DNA from: Peteryoungia ipomoeae
Lineage (GTDB): Bacteria > Pseudomonadota > Alphaproteobacteria > Rhizobiales > Rhizobiaceae
Length of the DNA: 64,000 bases
Assembly: GCF_004912165.1 (NCBI RefSeq)
Contig: NZ_STGV01000001.1
Coordinates: 1,274,592 to 1,338,591, forward strand
Direction: 5' to 3'
Part shown: piece after piece, positions 18,795 through 27,179 of the stretch
Numbering within the stretch: position 1 is the stretch's first letter
Layout: each line of letters opens with the position of its first letter
Made by a program: the position numbers and the translations under genes
Notes under the pieces: model-generated
The model's database searches: none
Seen by the model: only the letters and a program-made list of their open reading frames with translations
Told to the model about the DNA's origin: nothing

Positions 18795-19580
18795 ATGGAT
18801 CTCGGCATCACAGGAAAACGCGCACTGGTTCTCGCTGCATCACGCGGACTGGGGCTTGGCATTGCCAACGCGCTTGCAGCTGAAGGCGTCCATGTCCTCA
18901 TCTGCGGGCGGACGGAAGAACGCCTGAAAGCCAATGTCGAACGCATCCGTGCCTCGGGCGGCAAGGCTGACTATGTGGTCGCCGATCTCGCCGACAGCCA
19001 TTTCGTCGACCAGATGCTGCATGCCGTGCATCACACGCTCGGCGGCATCGACATCCTCGTCAACAATACGGGTGGCCCAACCCCGGGCACGGTCGAGGAC
19101 ATGGATGCCGAGAAGCTCTACAACTTCTTCCAGTCCATGGTGGTGCGCGTGATCACGCTCACCAACGCGCTGATGCCACTGATGAAGACACAAGGGTTCG
19201 GTCGCGTTCTGACTGTGGCCTCTTCCGGTGTTTTTGAACCCATCCCCAACCTCGCCCTTTCTAATACCTTGCGCGGCGCACTTGTTGGCTGGAACAAGAC
19301 GCTGGCGACCGAAGTCGCCTCCTATGGCGTGACGGCCAACATGATCCTGCCTGGTCGCATCCATACCGACCGAATTGATGAACTCGATGGCGCCAACGCA
19401 AAACGCCAGGGAACGTCGCTGGATGCGGTACGCGAAAACTCGATCAAGGCCATCCCGGCCGGACGGCTTGGCAAGGTCGAGGAATTTGCTGCGGCCGCGG
19501 CCTTCCTGTGCTCGGTGCCAGCAAGCTATGTGACGGGCACTATGCTGCGCGTCGATGGTGGCGCGGCAAAGTCCAACTGA
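18795..19580 (+). CDS. atypical short-chain dehydrogenase/reductase (BKR-like) lacking YxxxK
   Basis: 261 residues with a Rossmann fold: cofactor motif ALVLAASRGLGLGIANAL (about 10-27) and NNTGGPTPG (about 88-96) in place of the usual NNAG. Where classical SDRs have Tyr-x-x-x-Lys, this protein reads LALSNTLRGALVGW, so the catalytic Tyr and Lys are not in place. The PG-rich loop and this replacement fit a known BKR-like SDR subgroup with an incomplete active site. Start ATG 18795 has GGAAGGA upstream. Function unknown; reductase activity should not be assumed. Confidence 0.85.
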   Translation: MDLGITGKRALVLAASRGLGLGIANALAAEGVHVLICGRTEERLKANVERIRASGGKADYVVADLADSHFVDQMLHAVHHTLGGIDILVNNTGGPTPGTVEDMDAEKLYNFFQSMVVRVITLTNALMPLMKTQGFGRVLTVASSGVFEPIPNLALSNTLRGALVGWNKTLATEVASYGVTANMILPGRIHTDRIDELDGANAKRQGTSLDAVRENSIKAIPAGRLGKVEEFAAAAAFLCSVPASYVTGTMLRVDGGAAKSN

Positions 19581-19715
19581 GACGTCGAACTGTAGACGAG
19601 GTGGCCTGACGCTATTTCATTAGCGCTCGCTAAAATCTTAATGGCGATCTGAACATCTTGGCAAGGCAGTTGGGGTATTCCTGTCCCATCATCCTTGCCA
19701 AGAAAGTCTACAAAA

Positions 19716-19952
19716 ATGCTCCCCGCCGGACATGAAGACCGGTTGACGCCACCATTTGACGTGCAACAACCTGATCCCTCGGACGAAACGGATGAGCCGT
19801 CGCGTGCCGTTGCACTTTTGGGTCCCCGCTCACGCATTTTCGCTCAGGGCAAGATCATCGGTCACATATTGCCTCTGATTGCGACGAGCGAAGAGGGTTC
19901 AGGGCCCAAACACAGACGATCCGTCCATTCCGTGGCTTACGACGAGATGTGA
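19716..19952 (+). CDS. doubtful small hypothetical protein
   Basis: 78 residues from ATG 19716 (a TTG at 19695 is also in frame). It is hydrophilic with no signal peptide, membrane segment or recognisable motif. Third-position GC is only moderate and the upstream AAGAAAG is a weak ribosome-binding site. I list it because it is the only open frame in a large gap; it may be non-coding. Confidence 0.2.
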   Translation: MLPAGHEDRLTPPFDVQQPDPSDETDEPSRAVALLGPRSRIFAQGKIIGHILPLIATSEEGSGPKHRRSVHSVAYDEM

Positions 19953-20029
19953 CACCAAACGCGGTGTCAAACCGAGTACTTGGGTCACCCCTGAGATCGG
20001 GCACAGATTTATGACCTAACGATCCACGC

Positions 20030-20189
20030 CTCAGCGCCGAGCATTAGGCTGAAGCTGTTCTGAAGACATCACCCGAAAGTCGATCCCGCATTGCCGCCCT
20101 GTTCCATCAGGGATGCGAGCAAGGAATAGTTTTTCGTCCCGCCACCTTGCCTCCGATCAGCCGCTATGGCATCAGGCGCCCTCTTTCCC
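20030..20189 (+). ncRNA. candidate small RNA ending at an orphan terminator
   Basis: No gene precedes the strong terminator at 20190-20215 on the plus strand for more than 230 bases, so a short transcript probably ends there. The 5' end is unknown and the bounds given are a guess. An imperfect hairpin (CCCTGTTCCATCAGGG at 20099-20114) is visible inside. It was not matched to any RNA family I know. Confidence 0.3.
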
Positions 20190-20215
20190 AGGCCCGGTTT
20201 CGTCCGGGCCTTTTT
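20190..20215 (+). terminator. orphan Rho-independent terminator upstream of the Hsp70-like gene
   Basis: Perfect eight-base stem AGGCCCGG (20190-20197) and CCGGGCCT (20204-20211) with loop TTTCGT, then TTTTT at 20211-20215. The T tract is on the plus strand only. It lies 36 bases before the Hsp70-like start. Confidence 0.85.
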
Positions 20216-20250
20216 GCGGCACCCTCCCAATCGTCACAGGACAGAAAGCG

Positions 20251-21549
20251 ATGGCCATGGCACAGGCGCTCGGCTTGGATTTCGGCACCACCAACACCGT
20301 GATGGCAGTGGCCGATGCTGGTGATCACACCCGCTCCGTCTCCTTCACCTCGTCTGCAGGTGAAACCGACAGCATGCGCACGGCGCTCTCCTTCATGAAG
20401 GATCCGCAACTGGGCGCCGGCGCGCTAAAGGTGGAAGCCGGCCAGGCTGCCATTCGCACCTTCATCGACAATCCGGGAGAATGTCGCTTCCTGCAGTCGA
20501 TCAAGACCTTTGCCGCCTCCCCTCTGTTCCAGGGTACCCTGGTTCATGCCCGGCGCTTCCAGTTCGAAGACCTGATGGAAGTGTTCCTCAAGCGTCTGGA
20601 AGCCTATGCCGGCAGCGGCTGGCCGGTGGATACCAAACGGCTTGTCGTCGGCCGCCCCGTGCATTTTGCCGGGGCAAGCCCCGATCCGGCCCTTGCCACC
20701 ACCCGCTATCAGGAAGCTTTGACGCGCCTCGGATTTCCGGAAATCCACTATGTCTACGAACCCGTGGCCGCCGCCTTCTATTTCGCCCGGACACTGAAAC
20801 AGGACGCGACCGTTCTCGTTGCCGACTTTGGCGGCGGTACAACAGACTTTTCGCTGATCCGGTTTGAAAGCAATGCCGGGCGCCTGAGTGCAACCCCGAT
20901 CGGCCATTCCGGTGTCGGTATCGCCGGCGACCAGTTCGATGCCCGCATCATCGACCATCTCGTCGCTCCCGAGATCGGCAAGGGCACGCAGTTCAAAAGC
21001 TTCGGCAAGCTGCTCGACGTGCCGAGCAACTATTTCCTCGCCTTCTCGCGCTGGAACCAGCTATCTATCTTCAAAACAATGAAGGAATTTGCTGATCTGA
21101 AGTCCCTTGTCCGCCAGGCCGAGGAGCCGGAAAAGCTCGAAATCTTCATCGACCTGATTGATCATGACGAGGGCTATCCGCTCTACCAGGCGGTCTCTGC
21201 GGCGAAAATGGCGCTGTCCTCGCAAGAGGAAGCCGAATTCCGTTTCGCACCCCTCGGCAAGGCTGGACATAAGCAGGTCAAGCGAACGGACTTCGAAAGC
21301 TGGATCGCGGACGACATTGTCCGCATGGAAGAAGCGCTCGACCAGGTTCTTGAACAGAGCAACACGAACGCCGCCGCAATCGACAAGGTGTTCCTGACCG
21401 GAGGCACCTCCTTCGTTCCGGCCGTCCGCGATATCTTCAACCGTCGTTTTGACGCCGACCGGATCGAAACAGGCGGCGAAATGGTCTCGATTGCCCATGG
21501 TCTGGCGCTGATCGGCGATCGCGACGACATCGGCCAATGGACCGCGTGA
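20251..21549 (+). CDS. Hsp70-family protein (YegD-like)
   Basis: 432 residues from ATG 20251 (an upstream extension would run through the terminator). ATPase-fold motifs are present: LGLDFGTTNTVMAV (phosphate 1), VLVADFGGGTTDFSLI (phosphate 2, about 191-206), and VFLTGGTSFVPAVRDIF (adenosine). It lacks the substrate-binding and lid domains of DnaK, matching YegD-type actin-fold ATPases of unknown client. Monocistronic or paired with the downstream glycosylase-like gene (61-bp gap). Confidence 0.88.
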   Translation: MAMAQALGLDFGTTNTVMAVADAGDHTRSVSFTSSAGETDSMRTALSFMKDPQLGAGALKVEAGQAAIRTFIDNPGECRFLQSIKTFAASPLFQGTLVHARRFQFEDLMEVFLKRLEAYAGSGWPVDTKRLVVGRPVHFAGASPDPALATTRYQEALTRLGFPEIHYVYEPVAAAFYFARTLKQDATVLVADFGGGTTDFSLIRFESNAGRLSATPIGHSGVGIAGDQFDARIIDHLVAPEIGKGTQFKSFGKLLDVPSNYFLAFSRWNQLSIFKTMKEFADLKSLVRQAEEPEKLEIFIDLIDHDEGYPLYQAVSAAKMALSSQEEAEFRFAPLGKAGHKQVKRTDFESWIADDIVRMEEALDQVLEQSNTNAAAIDKVFLTGGTSFVPAVRDIFNRRFDADRIETGGEMVSIAHGLALIGDRDDIGQWTA

Positions 21550-21610
21550 AAGCGAGAGACCGCTTGCTTTTGATTTGCCTTGCCACGGCGATTGGCACTA
21601 GAACGGACGC

Positions 21611-22498
21611 ATGATCCAAGCCCGCGACATGACGCCCGCAGAACTCGCCGCCCTTCTGGCATTCCATGCCGATGCGGGCGTCGAGTGGCTGGTTGAAGAC
21701 GAGCCGGTGGATCGCATTGCAGCCTTTGCAGGCGAACGGGCGGCGCGGCACGTGCAGAGGGCGCAACCGCAACCCGCACCGATGCAAGCCGCAGCAGCGC
21801 GCGGCATTCCGGCACCGCCGCAAGACCAGAAACCCGCGCGATCGCAGGCCGCCCTCGGCTCCACCCTGCCCGCCATTCCGGACGAAAACGCCGTTGCCGA
21901 GGCGCGTTTTGCCGCAGAAAGTGCCCGATCACTGGCCGAACTGAAAACGGCCATCGAGGGATTTGCCAGCTGCAATCTCAAGGCCTCCGCCCGTTCGACA
22001 GTGTCCGTCACGGGCTCCGGCCAATCCGGCATCATGGTCATCGGGCCAATGCCGAGCGCTGACGACGACCGGGAAGGTACAGCCTTTTCCGGGCGCGCCG
22101 GGCTTCTGCTGGACCGGATGCTGGCGGCAATCGGCCAACCGCGGGAGGCGGTTTACGTAACGACCATCATTCCCTGGCGCCCGCCGGGAGATCGCATGCC
22201 TTCGCAACCCGAAATCGCCATCTGCCGCCCCTTCATCGAGCGGCAGATCGCGCTCTGCGAACCGCGACAGGTTCTGGTTCTCGGCAATTTTGCCGCCCGT
22301 TTCTTCTTCGGAGAAACCGGCACGATCCATGCTTTGCGCGGAAAATGGCGCGAGATTGGCGGCTCCGGCCATATCGTTCCGGCGCTTGCCACCCTGCATC
22401 CGCAGGAGCTTCTGTCTGCTCCCGGCAGCAAGGCTCTGGCCTGGCTCGACCTTCTGGCTTTTTCCGAGCGCCTTCAGCAGGCACCTGCCCAGGTTTAA
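21611..22498 (+). CDS. uracil-DNA glycosylase superfamily protein, divergent family 4/5 type
   Basis: 295 residues. The first 105 or so are low-complexity and Ala/Pro/Gln-rich; the rest aligns with family-4 uracil-DNA glycosylases: GTAFSGRAGLLLDRML, RPPGDRMPSQPE, ICRPFIERQI and TLHPQELL. The first motif reads IGPMPSADDD instead of the usual GEAPG-x-x-E-D. Of the four Fe-S cysteines of family 4 (CxxC near the start, C before RPPG, and C in the following helix) only two are retained; the CxxC reads FASC and the RPPG cysteine is Trp. It may bind DNA without a cluster or have changed chemistry. Confidence 0.8.
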   Translation: MIQARDMTPAELAALLAFHADAGVEWLVEDEPVDRIAAFAGERAARHVQRAQPQPAPMQAAAARGIPAPPQDQKPARSQAALGSTLPAIPDENAVAEARFAAESARSLAELKTAIEGFASCNLKASARSTVSVTGSGQSGIMVIGPMPSADDDREGTAFSGRAGLLLDRMLAAIGQPREAVYVTTIIPWRPPGDRMPSQPEIAICRPFIERQIALCEPRQVLVLGNFAARFFFGETGTIHALRGKWREIGGSGHIVPALATLHPQELLSAPGSKALAWLDLLAFSERLQQAPAQV

Positions 22499-23096
22499 GG
22501 CATTTCAACGGAGATATGACAAACGCCATGCGAATTGCGCATGGCAGCATCGCATTTGTTCGCCTTGCCGAAAAAATGCTGCACTGCGATATTCGGCACC
22601 TGTGAGGGAGGATCGACTCACAAGGAATAACCCCGTGACCCTGCGCACTCGCCCAATCCACTGCAAATTCGAGACGCTCCGTCTGGCCGGCGACATTGGG
22701 CGCGTCAATGCGCCATACCATCGCGGTGGTCTTGCAGCCACAGAGCAGTTGACGGCCCGCTGCACCTCCCATGTCGGCCGCATCGCACGCCCGCTCACAA
22801 GCGTTGTCGAGCACAGCCTCTAACCTGGCTTGAACCGACGCTCGAAGCGTCGCCGAACTTTTGTTGCCACGGGTCACCGAAAAGCCCCAGCAAACAGCTC
22901 TGCGTTCCCCTGCGCGACCCTGCGCAAACGCCTCGGCGCCGATGTAACTCCGGACAGTTCTCCAAACCTCCGCATGCCGAACGGGCGGCTCTGCGCGAAG
23001 CGCATATCTGCCTCTCCCATTTGTGCATTGCATCAATCGTTCAATCGTGAACAGATTAAGGGCTGCAAGACCACCACTCTCGTCAAGGAGAACGTC
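22499..23096. other. 598-bp intergenic region without a supportable gene
   Basis: Open frames exist on both strands but none has a good ribosome-binding site, recognisable motif or consistent coding character. I see no tRNA, repeat or clear terminator. It probably carries the promoter or leader of the small gene at 23097. Confidence 0.4.
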
Positions 23097-23255
23097 ATGT
23101 CCCTTCGCCTCAGCTCTGTCCGCAGTCTTCGCCAGGTCATGAATGACATCGAGCAGGCCATCAGTGTTTCCGCCGCCCTGTCGGATGCGGCGCGTCGCCG
23201 TCGGGCCGCTCTCGAACGCGGCGAAACAGCTCGCGCTTGCGCCTTCGATATCTGA
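23097..23255 (+). CDS. small basic hypothetical protein (52 aa)
   Basis: 52 residues beginning MSLRLSSVRSLRQVMND. It has AAGGAG six bases before the ATG (23085-23090), a strong signal for a gene this short. The chain is helical-looking and Arg-rich in the middle (DAARRRRAALERGE) with a Cys near the end. No family recognised. It is convergent with the 298-residue DNA-binding-like protein gene, 32 bases away. Confidence 0.6.
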   Translation: MSLRLSSVRSLRQVMNDIEQAISVSAALSDAARRRRAALERGETARACAFDI

Positions 23256-23287
23256 CCCTCTCAGTCAGCCCGACGACAAAGTCTTGC

Positions 23288-24184
23288 TCACGCCTCGCGA
23301 AGCGTGTTGCGCTGCGGCTCGCGCAGACTAAGGCGCACAGGGCCGCAGATTGCCTCGAAGGCAAAATCAACGACTGCAAACTTGATGGCCTGCCAATGGC
23401 AGTATTCCTCAAGGAACGCCCGCTTCAACACAAAGCCGGACTTTGCATCGTCCACATAGGCTAGGCAACCGAGATCCACCGCCTTGCGCAGCAGACGCTG
23501 CAAATGCGTGCGCGAGATCATGAACTGCTCGGACAGACTGCGCGCATCCACCCGACCGATCGGGTAGCCGTCCAACTCCGAATTCAGATCCGTCGCGCGC
23601 CGGACCATCTCATCCATCACCAGACCGCCGGCCTCCGTCCAGAGGAAATGCGCGACACGGTTCGGCGGCTCGCGCCAGGCGGGGCAATGGCACGTTCGAT
23701 GAGCGATCTGTGGCTGGATCAGGCGAAACAGCTCGGGCTTGGCGAGAAGCTGCGACACACGCCCGCCCCCATCCAGGCTGTCGAGAAGCCTGAGGTTCGT
23801 CACCAGCCACTGGAACATGGCCGCAAGACTGATATCGGTTGCCTCGTAGCGTTTGGGCCGACGGTAGGGATCACCGGCAATTCGGACAAACTTGTAGCTC
23901 AGCAGCTGGTCGAGAAAATTCAGCACGGTGTTGCGGCTTGCAGCGGACGTGGTCGTGACGATCTCGCGCAGGTTTGTCGTCGTCAGCCCACTGCTCGGCT
24001 GGCTTGGATCATACTCCAGATCGAGTGCAAGCGCCGCCTGGCTCAAGAGCCAGCGCTGATGCGATGCCATCATCCGCGACAGCCTGGGCGCACCATCGAA
24101 CTGCTGACGCAGACTGCTTGAGTAATCGCGCAGGGCCCCAAGAAAATGCGGATGTTCGGCAATCTCATCGACCGAGAACGGCAT
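23288..24184 (-). CDS. hypothetical protein, probable winged-helix DNA-binding regulator
   Basis: 298 residues. I do not recognise the family. Two segments look like winged helices: about 68-115 (LREIVTTTSAASRNTVLNFLDQLLSYKFV, then a basic YRRPKRY wing) and about 215-260 (SLSEQFMISRTHLQRLLRKAV followed by a short wing ending FVLKR). No membrane segment or signal. The duplicated layout suggests a transcription regulator rather than an enzyme. The start ATG 24184 has GAGGAGG just upstream. Neighbours give no functional clue. Confidence 0.75.
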   Translation of the reverse strand: MPFSVDEIAEHPHFLGALRDYSSSLRQQFDGAPRLSRMMASHQRWLLSQAALALDLEYDPSQPSSGLTTTNLREIVTTTSAASRNTVLNFLDQLLSYKFVRIAGDPYRRPKRYEATDISLAAMFQWLVTNLRLLDSLDGGGRVSQLLAKPELFRLIQPQIAHRTCHCPAWREPPNRVAHFLWTEAGGLVMDEMVRRATDLNSELDGYPIGRVDARSLSEQFMISRTHLQRLLRKAVDLGCLAYVDDAKSGFVLKRAFLEEYCHWQAIKFAVVDFAFEAICGPVRLSLREPQRNTLREA

Positions 24185-24505
24185 GTTGCCTCCTCAAGGA
24201 CAGAGTGACGGCCAAAATGAACGGATCAGTCCCCTGACGGTCCTGTGGTTCGCCAGCTTTCCATCGGTCCTTTGCACTTTGCCGAAACAGCATGAAAACC
24301 TTTCGTCAGCGACCGCCAACGTGCAGCCGCCGTCCTGTGACACTTAACAACCTAAACGAAATTGCCTCACCATTTCAATTCATTATTATTATCAATGATT
24401 GTCATCGCCACCGAAGGCGTGATTTCACCCCGGCGGGTCGCAACTTCATCTTGAAGGATTGTTATTTCCGGTCAAGATCGCAAAATCTTGCAAGGAACCC
24501 GCCGC
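24185..24505. other. promoter region between the putative regulator and the MFS gene
   Basis: 321 bases separating divergent genes. It has an unusually AT-rich run at about 24370-24405, the likely promoter zone, and no gene, tRNA or repeat that I can support. Confidence 0.4.
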
Positions 24506-25750
24506 ATGCTGTCAAGCCTCGCCTCTATCGCCACGCTGATGCTCTCGACCCTGATGATGATGGCGGGCTTCGGGCTGATGAGCTACATGCTGCCCATCCG
24601 CTCCCTGGCCGAGGGCTGGTCGACACTGATCATTTCGGTGATCGCGACCGGCTACACGTTCGGCTTCACGTTGTCCTGCATCGTCACGCCGATCTTTGTC
24701 CGGCGGGTGGGACATGTCCGGGTTTTCGGCGCACTTGTCACGCTCCTGACCATCTCCATCCTGCTCTGCGCTCTCGTCGTCGAGTGGTGGGCCTGGATGA
24801 TTTTCCGCGGCCTCTCCGGTTTTGCAATCGCAGGCGCCTATCTCTTGATCGAAAGCTGGCTCAACGAGCGCGTCAACAACGACAACCGCGGCGCCCTGTT
24901 TTCCGTCTATATGGTGACCTGCCTGGTCGGCTCGATCGGCGGCCAGTATCTCGTCCCGCTTGGTGATGTGAATGGCCCGCAGCTCTTCATGATCTGCGCC
25001 CTGATCTTTTCAGCCGCCCTGTTTCCCGTAGCGCTGTCGACCGCGCAATCGCCCTCGCCCATCGCGGAAGCGAGCTTTGACCTCAAGCGCCTGCTCAATC
25101 GGTCGCCGATTGCCTTTTTCGGCTCGCTTCTATCCGGTGCGCTGTCGGGAACCTGGGGCAGTCTGGGCGGCGTCTACTCGCAGAATATCGGCCTCAACAC
25201 GGCGCAGGGCGCAACCCTTCTTGCCGCCTTCCTGGCTGGTGGAGCTTTGGCCCAGGTGCCGATCGGGCGGCTCTCCGACCGCATCGATCGACGCAAGGTC
25301 ATGATTGGCGCGGGCCTGTTCGGCGTCGGCGCATGCCTTCTCATGATGGCCTTCGGCAGCGAACAGCCTCTCGCCGTCTACCTCTCCGGCTTCCTTGTCG
25401 GCGCCGTTCTCTATCCGGTCTACTCGCTCAATGTCGCGCATGCCAACGATCTCGCCGAGCCGCATGAATATGTGACGCTGTCGAGCGCCATCATGATCCT
25501 CTACGGCCTCGGGACCGTCACCGGTCCGATCATGGCGGGTTCGCTGATGCAGGCCTTTGGCCCCAATGCGCTGATCTGGTTCCTCGGTGTCGCCTTCGCG
25601 CTCTATGCCGGTTACGCCGCCTGGCGCATGACCCGCCGCCCGGCCGATGTCACCGCAGATGACAAGACCGATTTCCAGGCGCTTATGCCCAGCATGCAGG
25701 GCACCGACGCGCCCTCGCCGCTGCATGACCCCGCAGCAGAAACGAGCTAG
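24506..25750 (+). CDS. MFS transporter, YcaD-like
   Basis: 414 residues with twelve hydrophobic segments in two sets of six. The segment RGALFSVYMVTCLVGS and the loop GRLSDRIDRRKVMIGAG (the MFS loop motif between helices 8 and 9) support a YcaD-type major facilitator. A TTG at 24488 is also in frame, but ATG 24506 has CAAGGAA at a good distance (24491-24496). Substrate unknown. It is convergent with and overlaps the following DMT gene by four bases. Confidence 0.88.
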   Translation: MLSSLASIATLMLSTLMMMAGFGLMSYMLPIRSLAEGWSTLIISVIATGYTFGFTLSCIVTPIFVRRVGHVRVFGALVTLLTISILLCALVVEWWAWMIFRGLSGFAIAGAYLLIESWLNERVNNDNRGALFSVYMVTCLVGSIGGQYLVPLGDVNGPQLFMICALIFSAALFPVALSTAQSPSPIAEASFDLKRLLNRSPIAFFGSLLSGALSGTWGSLGGVYSQNIGLNTAQGATLLAAFLAGGALAQVPIGRLSDRIDRRKVMIGAGLFGVGACLLMMAFGSEQPLAVYLSGFLVGAVLYPVYSLNVAHANDLAEPHEYVTLSSAIMILYGLGTVTGPIMAGSLMQAFGPNALIWFLGVAFALYAGYAAWRMTRRPADVTADDKTDFQALMPSMQGTDAPSPLHDPAAETS

Positions 25751-26685
25751 TTTGCAGGCGTCGAGGCCTTTCGTGCCCGTCGCCGCTCCAGGCCGAGTTG
25801 GTGCTCGCGAAAGATGATGAAAATCCCCGCCCCGACAACAATCAGCGCGCCGATGACCGTGGTGCCGGTCGGGATTTCCGAAAAAAGCACATAGGCGACA
25901 GCCGATCCCAGAATGATCGAGCAATATTCAAAGGGTGCAATCGTCGAGACATCGGCATAGCGATAGCTTTCCGTCAGCAGGATCTGCCCGATGCCGCCGA
26001 AGATGCCGGCCAGGATCAAGAGAAGCGTGGCCTCCGCCGTGAGACTTGCCCAGCCGAAGATCCAGGTGATTGCGGAGAGAAGCGCTGCCATGACGGAAAA
26101 AAAGAGGACGATGGTCGAGGTGTTTTCCACTTCGACCAGTTGGCGAACCTGAAGCATGGCAGCCGCACCGAGCGCTGCCGAACACAGAACGGCGATGGCG
26201 CCAATCGCCGCCTGCCCTCCCAGGCCCGCCTCACTGAAAAGCGACAGCTTGGGCAACGATATGATCAGCACGCCCACAAGACCGATGGCGACGGCCGACC
26301 AGCGATAGAGCCGCACCGTCTCCTTGAGGAAAACCGCAGCAAAGACGACGGCCAGCAGTGGCATGGCATAACCGATGGCAATCGCGTCCGGCAGCGGCAG
26401 CAAGACGAGGCCATAAAAACCGAAGCCCATGGCGAAGACGCCAATCAATCCACGTTTGACATGGCCGAAGGGATGATCGGTCCGCATCGCCCGACGCAAT
26501 TCACCCCGCCATGCGAGGTAGGCCACAACCGGCAAAACGGCAAAGGCCGACCGCATGAACGTGATCTGTCCGGGCGGAATTCCGGCACCCGCAAGCTTGA
26601 TGCAGGTCGCCATGGCAACAAACACACCAACCGAACAAACCTTGAGTAGGATCCCGCGTAAGGGGCTTGGGTCGGCGTATGCCAT
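25747..26685 (-). CDS. EamA/RhaT-family DMT transporter
   Basis: 312 residues with ten hydrophobic helices in two EamA repeats; FRMGF-type loop is replaced by GFGFYGLVLLPLPDAIAIGYAMPL, typical of S-adenosylmethionine/other DMT exporters, with no substrate certainty. A GTG at 26748 would add 21 polar residues but overlaps its own ribosome-binding site; ATG 26685 begins just before the first helix and is preferred. It ends with a Lys/Arg-rich cytoplasmic tail. Confidence 0.87.
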   Translation of the reverse strand: MAYADPSPLRGILLKVCSVGVFVAMATCIKLAGAGIPPGQITFMRSAFAVLPVVAYLAWRGELRRAMRTDHPFGHVKRGLIGVFAMGFGFYGLVLLPLPDAIAIGYAMPLLAVVFAAVFLKETVRLYRWSAVAIGLVGVLIISLPKLSLFSEAGLGGQAAIGAIAVLCSAALGAAAMLQVRQLVEVENTSTIVLFFSVMAALLSAITWIFGWASLTAEATLLLILAGIFGGIGQILLTESYRYADVSTIAPFEYCSIILGSAVAYVLFSEIPTGTTVIGALIVVGAGIFIIFREHQLGLERRRARKASTPAN

Positions 26686-27179
26686 CGTAGCTGTGCTGCC
26701 TGTCTGTCTATCGGTCTCACAACCGGGTCTTCTGCGCCCCAGACTCACCCTCCGGGTCGCTCATGCGGCGCGAACCCTTGCAGCTTCCCGGTGATCAGAC
26801 AAGGCAGCAATCGACCTTCCCTCGATCTTTCGGGCATAGGCAGTCCGGCCGGACTCCTGACGCGAACCGGCGTTTCTCCGGCCTCGACGATCCATCGTGC
26901 ATGCATTCAAAATAATCCCGAACTGCCCTCTTCAGTCACCGAAATTTGAAAGGGCCGGGCAAGATCAGCGGTGAACTATTCTTGGGCAATGTTCCATTAT
27001 GACGCCATAACGCGCGCTTTTCTGCCTTTGCGGCAGATAAGCAGACCCATAAATTCGCTAGAGTTTTAACAATCGTTCAGAATTTGCTGTAATGATCGAC
27101 TGGATTTGGCTCAGACATGCGATGCTGACAACAGGACGCTGGCAACCGGGCCCACATTGAGAAGCGACCAGGACATACT
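26686..27179. other. intergenic region before pepN
   Basis: 494 bases between divergent genes. AT content rises at about 26980-27090, consistent with promoters. I see no gene, tRNA, terminator or repeat in it. Confidence 0.4.

Larger units (their letters stand above)
19581..20250. other. 670-bp intergenic region with an orphan terminator
   Basis: The region between the SDR and Hsp70-like genes holds one doubtful small open frame (19716-19952) and a clear terminator at 20190-20215 that ends no recognised gene on the plus strand. The stretch 19960-20189 could encode a small RNA. Nothing else was recognised. Confidence 0.5.

Noticed and set aside
22233..23036. A 267-residue minus-strand frame overlapping the glycosylase gene
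   Set aside because: Half of it is antisense to a recognisable protein and the other half shows no motif or ribosome-binding site.
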